64,000 nucleotides of DNA from Siniperca chuatsi (Eukaryota; Chordata; Actinopteri; Centrarchiformes; Sinipercidae), in contig NC_058046.1 of assembly GCF_020085105.1 (NCBI RefSeq), forward strand, positions 10,996,175 through 11,060,174, read 5' to 3'. The notes beneath the pieces were generated by a model. That model made no database searches. It had not been told where the DNA came from and saw nothing but the letters and a program-made list of their open reading frames with translations. Shown in pieces: positions 61,720 through 64,000 of this stretch. The position numbers were made by a program, and so were the translations under genes. The stretch's first letter is position 1; every line of letters starts with the position of its first letter.

Positions 61720-62860
61720 AAAAAATGGTCTGGTAAACAATCCAAGAACTGTAAAAGGAATATGATTGAAAAGGGAGTTTCATCTGAAAGTTAAATATTA
61801 GTGTTTTGAAAAAAATGACACATGCTCATATTTCTTTAGGTGAAATGAAAACTAGTTCAGAAATGCAGATTTCATAACTTAAGCTGACCAAAATGTGCAA
61901 TGCAATAAATAGTATGATACAACAACAATAAGACAAAATATTGAGCAATAGTGGTGGGTGGGTTTCATGATACCCACTCTGCTTCACCAGCTGACCTCAG
62001 TTCACACCCATCTTTGATGCCTGTTGCAATTTGTTGAGTCTGAGGGATCGTGTACTCTGATATGTAATATTAACACTGTTACAAGGCTTAAAATAGAGCA
62101 TTTAATCTTCAGGCTGCGCAGTGACCCAGTACACTAACTACAGAGAAAATTAAAGTTTCATCACCAACTTATGAGGGTTTGTACCTCCCCGTGACCCTGG
62201 AAGCATCTGCACTAAAAGTGTGTGATCCTCCTTTTCCTCTGTTTTTGACTTGTGCCTTGTGGCCACTGGCCAGCACCTGAAAAATGTTAGTGGTGCACCC
62301 AGCCTCTCTGTCTGGTGCCCACCATGTTCAGCAAAGGAAACTGTTTGGTACCAGAACACAAAGATTGATGATCAACCTTGTAGTTGTACTGTGGAACTGC
62401 AGCCATGTGTCTTGGACACTCATGTGAAAGGAGGAGCAGACGTGTCAACTGATCAGCACCTGCTAGTGAGCTGGATGAGACGACAGGAAAAGCTGCTGGA
62501 TTTGTGTGGGAAAGCCCCGAAAATGTAATGAGGATGAAGTGGAAATGTCAAGCAGAGGCCCATACTGCCAACTCATCAACTGTCACCATATGAACTGTCC
62601 TTGCATTTTGGGGAAGGCTGGGAATCTGAGCGGACAATGTTCAAAGCCGGAAGGTCACCACGGCGACTCAAGAACTTGCTGGTGGACGCCAGCTGAAAGA
62701 CGAGGTCTGGGGACCCCCTTCTGCAGAACCCATAGAGAACTCAAGCAGGGGAGGCAGGGCCTTGTTCTCTGAAGGGATGGAGAACCGCTGACCTTCACTG
62801 AGGACAGAGACATGAACACCTAAAGGAACTACTGACCCTCTGTGGAGGAGGCGGAGCTGG
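61720..62860. other. downstream intergenic DNA, no gene recognised
   Basis: No convincing exon or RNA gene. Short ORFs at 62,150-62,950 overlap on both strands and show no family motif. Part may belong to the LINE relic that follows. Confidence 0.4.
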
Positions 62861-62869
62861 AGGACATAA

Positions 62870-63205
62870 GGTAAGACTTGTGCATCATGGTGGACCATCT
62901 GATGTACCAGTTCTTTACTCTTGCAAGGACACATGAGTCTGCACATTCAATCAACATGTGTTTTGTGACCTTGGAGAAGGCTTATGACCATATCCTGTTA
63001 TCTGTGCCATGATGTGCTGCAGAGATATGGGTTATGAGGTTGTTGCTCCATGCAAACCAGTAGTTAGTGTAACTGTGGAAAACACTGCAGGTTACATATT
63101 TGACCTGAGAATGCCTCGTGGTCCCGCATGGAGATGAATTGGCTAGGACTGTGACTATGATCTGGACCCACAAAGGTCAGAAAATGGATGGACAGATGGA
63201 CAGAA
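62870..63205 (+). mobile_element. decayed LINE relic (RTE/Rex-like reverse transcriptase fragment)
   Basis: Near 62,962-62,995 the plus strand translates as FVTLEKAYDH, resembling the DLEKAYDRV motif of RTE/CR1-type reverse transcriptases. A further VLQRYGL follows in another frame. The end reads GAAAATGGATGGACAGATGG, like the ATGGATGG tails of fish LINEs. It is short and broken. The family assignment is tentative. Confidence 0.4.
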
Positions 63206-64000
63206 TCTTTTAGAAGTTGAATATTTTTGGGATTTTAACTGAAGTTCCATGCAGCATTGCAAATGAATGAATATCAAGCACTGCCATACCTTTCATCAGG
63301 TTCCTGTATTCAAATGTTTCCTGTGTGTGCCTGGCAACAATGGCCAACAATACAGAGAATTTCTGGGAATGTAATGTATTATATTACAAATCTGCAAATA
63401 CATTATCTAAAATATTGTAAGCAATATGGAAAATTAGGGGGACAAAGTGGAGGCAAATGTTTATGCTGCTGCTTTGCTATTAAGGCTGTTATATGACTAG
63501 AACTAGTAAAACTGGACACCAGCTCACTGGTAATCAGATAAGTTAAAGTTTTTCGTTTTGAGTTTTTAGAGCTGTAACGTTGTTGGTGGACAGAGTTCCT
63601 CTCTCAGTGAGTTTGTCCTCCAGCAGCATCATAACACACAGGGGAGGTTACTTTAAAGTGTTACCTAACTACCCAATTTGAAATAAACAATTCCTCACAT
63701 CAGCTTGTCCAACAATAAAATACTTTCACTTACTTTTGGACATAAAAAATTGAATATAAAGTTTCCACTGTAGTCCTCTTTACAAATGTAGTAAATTTGA
63801 ATAGTGATTATTATCAGTAATGTAAGGGAGTATACATCATTTCTTAGGCATGCTGACCATTAAATTTCTTAAACCACGACCTGCGAGTTTGTGCTGTGCA
63901 GCCAAACATTGTTCAAATCCAAAGAAATGTATTTAATATTCTAGATACCAAATATAGCAGGCTGAATTTGGGGATATTAGTAAAATTATGCACAAAACAT
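63206..64000. other. AT-rich terminal segment, no gene recognised
   Basis: No coding exon, repeat with clear ends or RNA gene is visible in the last 0.8 kb. Confidence 0.4.

Noticed and set aside
62250-62946. Possible small cysteine-rich gene near the right end
   Set aside because: ORFs on both strands overlap, have no signal peptide or splice context, and adjoin a LINE relic; more likely decayed repeat DNA.
1-64000. CRISPR arrays, operons, bacterial promoters, tRNA or rRNA genes
   Set aside because: The DNA is an intron-rich vertebrate locus. I saw no regularly spaced repeats with unique spacers and no tRNA or rRNA signature.

Overview
The window is vertebrate nuclear DNA, almost certainly from a ray-finned (teleost) fish. 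The genes are split by GT-AG introns. The proteins align residue by residue with my recollection of human RNF10, POP5, UNC119B, CUSTOS (C12orf43), HNF1A, MSI1 and TMEM233. The non-coding DNA is full of short inverted-repeat elements of the kind common in teleosts. There is no bacterial, phage, CRISPR or operon content. Gene names rest on remembered family sequences; no search was run.

Layout: (1) 1-6.1 kb, minus strand, the 5' part of a KIAA1671-like gene with three coding exons, continuing past base 1. (2) 8.2-14.8 kb, minus, RNF10, 17 coding exons, 787 aa. (3) 16.8-18.5 kb, minus, POP5, 5 exons, 167 aa. (4) 19.05-22.4 kb, plus, UNC119B, 5 exons, 247 aa, with a long 3' UTR. (5) 25.4-27.05 kb, plus, CUSTOS, 6 exons, 244 aa. 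(6) 27.6-33.6 kb, minus, HNF1A, 10 exons, 559 aa. (7) 39.1-57.4 kb, plus, MSI1, 14 exons, 349 aa. (8) 59.8-61.3 kb, plus, TMEM233, 2 or 3 exons, about 100 aa. For genes 2-8 the chosen exons sum to a multiple of three and join in frame, which independently supports the models. The last 2.5 kb hold a decayed LINE relic and otherwise nothing I recognise.

The genes do not form one pathway. RNF10 is an E3 ligase, POP5 an RNase P/MRP subunit, UNC119B a lipid-cargo chaperone, CUSTOS a Wnt-linked nuclear protein, HNF1A a liver/gut/pancreas transcription factor, MSI1 a neural RNA-binding regulator, and TMEM233 a small dispanin membrane protein. What they share is location: the human counterparts of all but KIAA1671 lie on 12q24, so this is a conserved synteny block. 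POP5/UNC119B and HNF1A/MSI1 are head to head, CUSTOS/HNF1A are tail to tail, and UNC119B/CUSTOS are in close tandem.

I found no convincing undescribed system. The most distinctive observation is a hAT-type element in POP5 that landed exactly on the exon 2 splice donor, so that its 8-bp target duplication contains the donor. Other points are a perfect 31-bp palindrome in UNC119B intron 1, a weak RNF10 donor forced by the reading frame, a nested transposon between HNF1A and MSI1, and two self-complementary repeat families present twice each.
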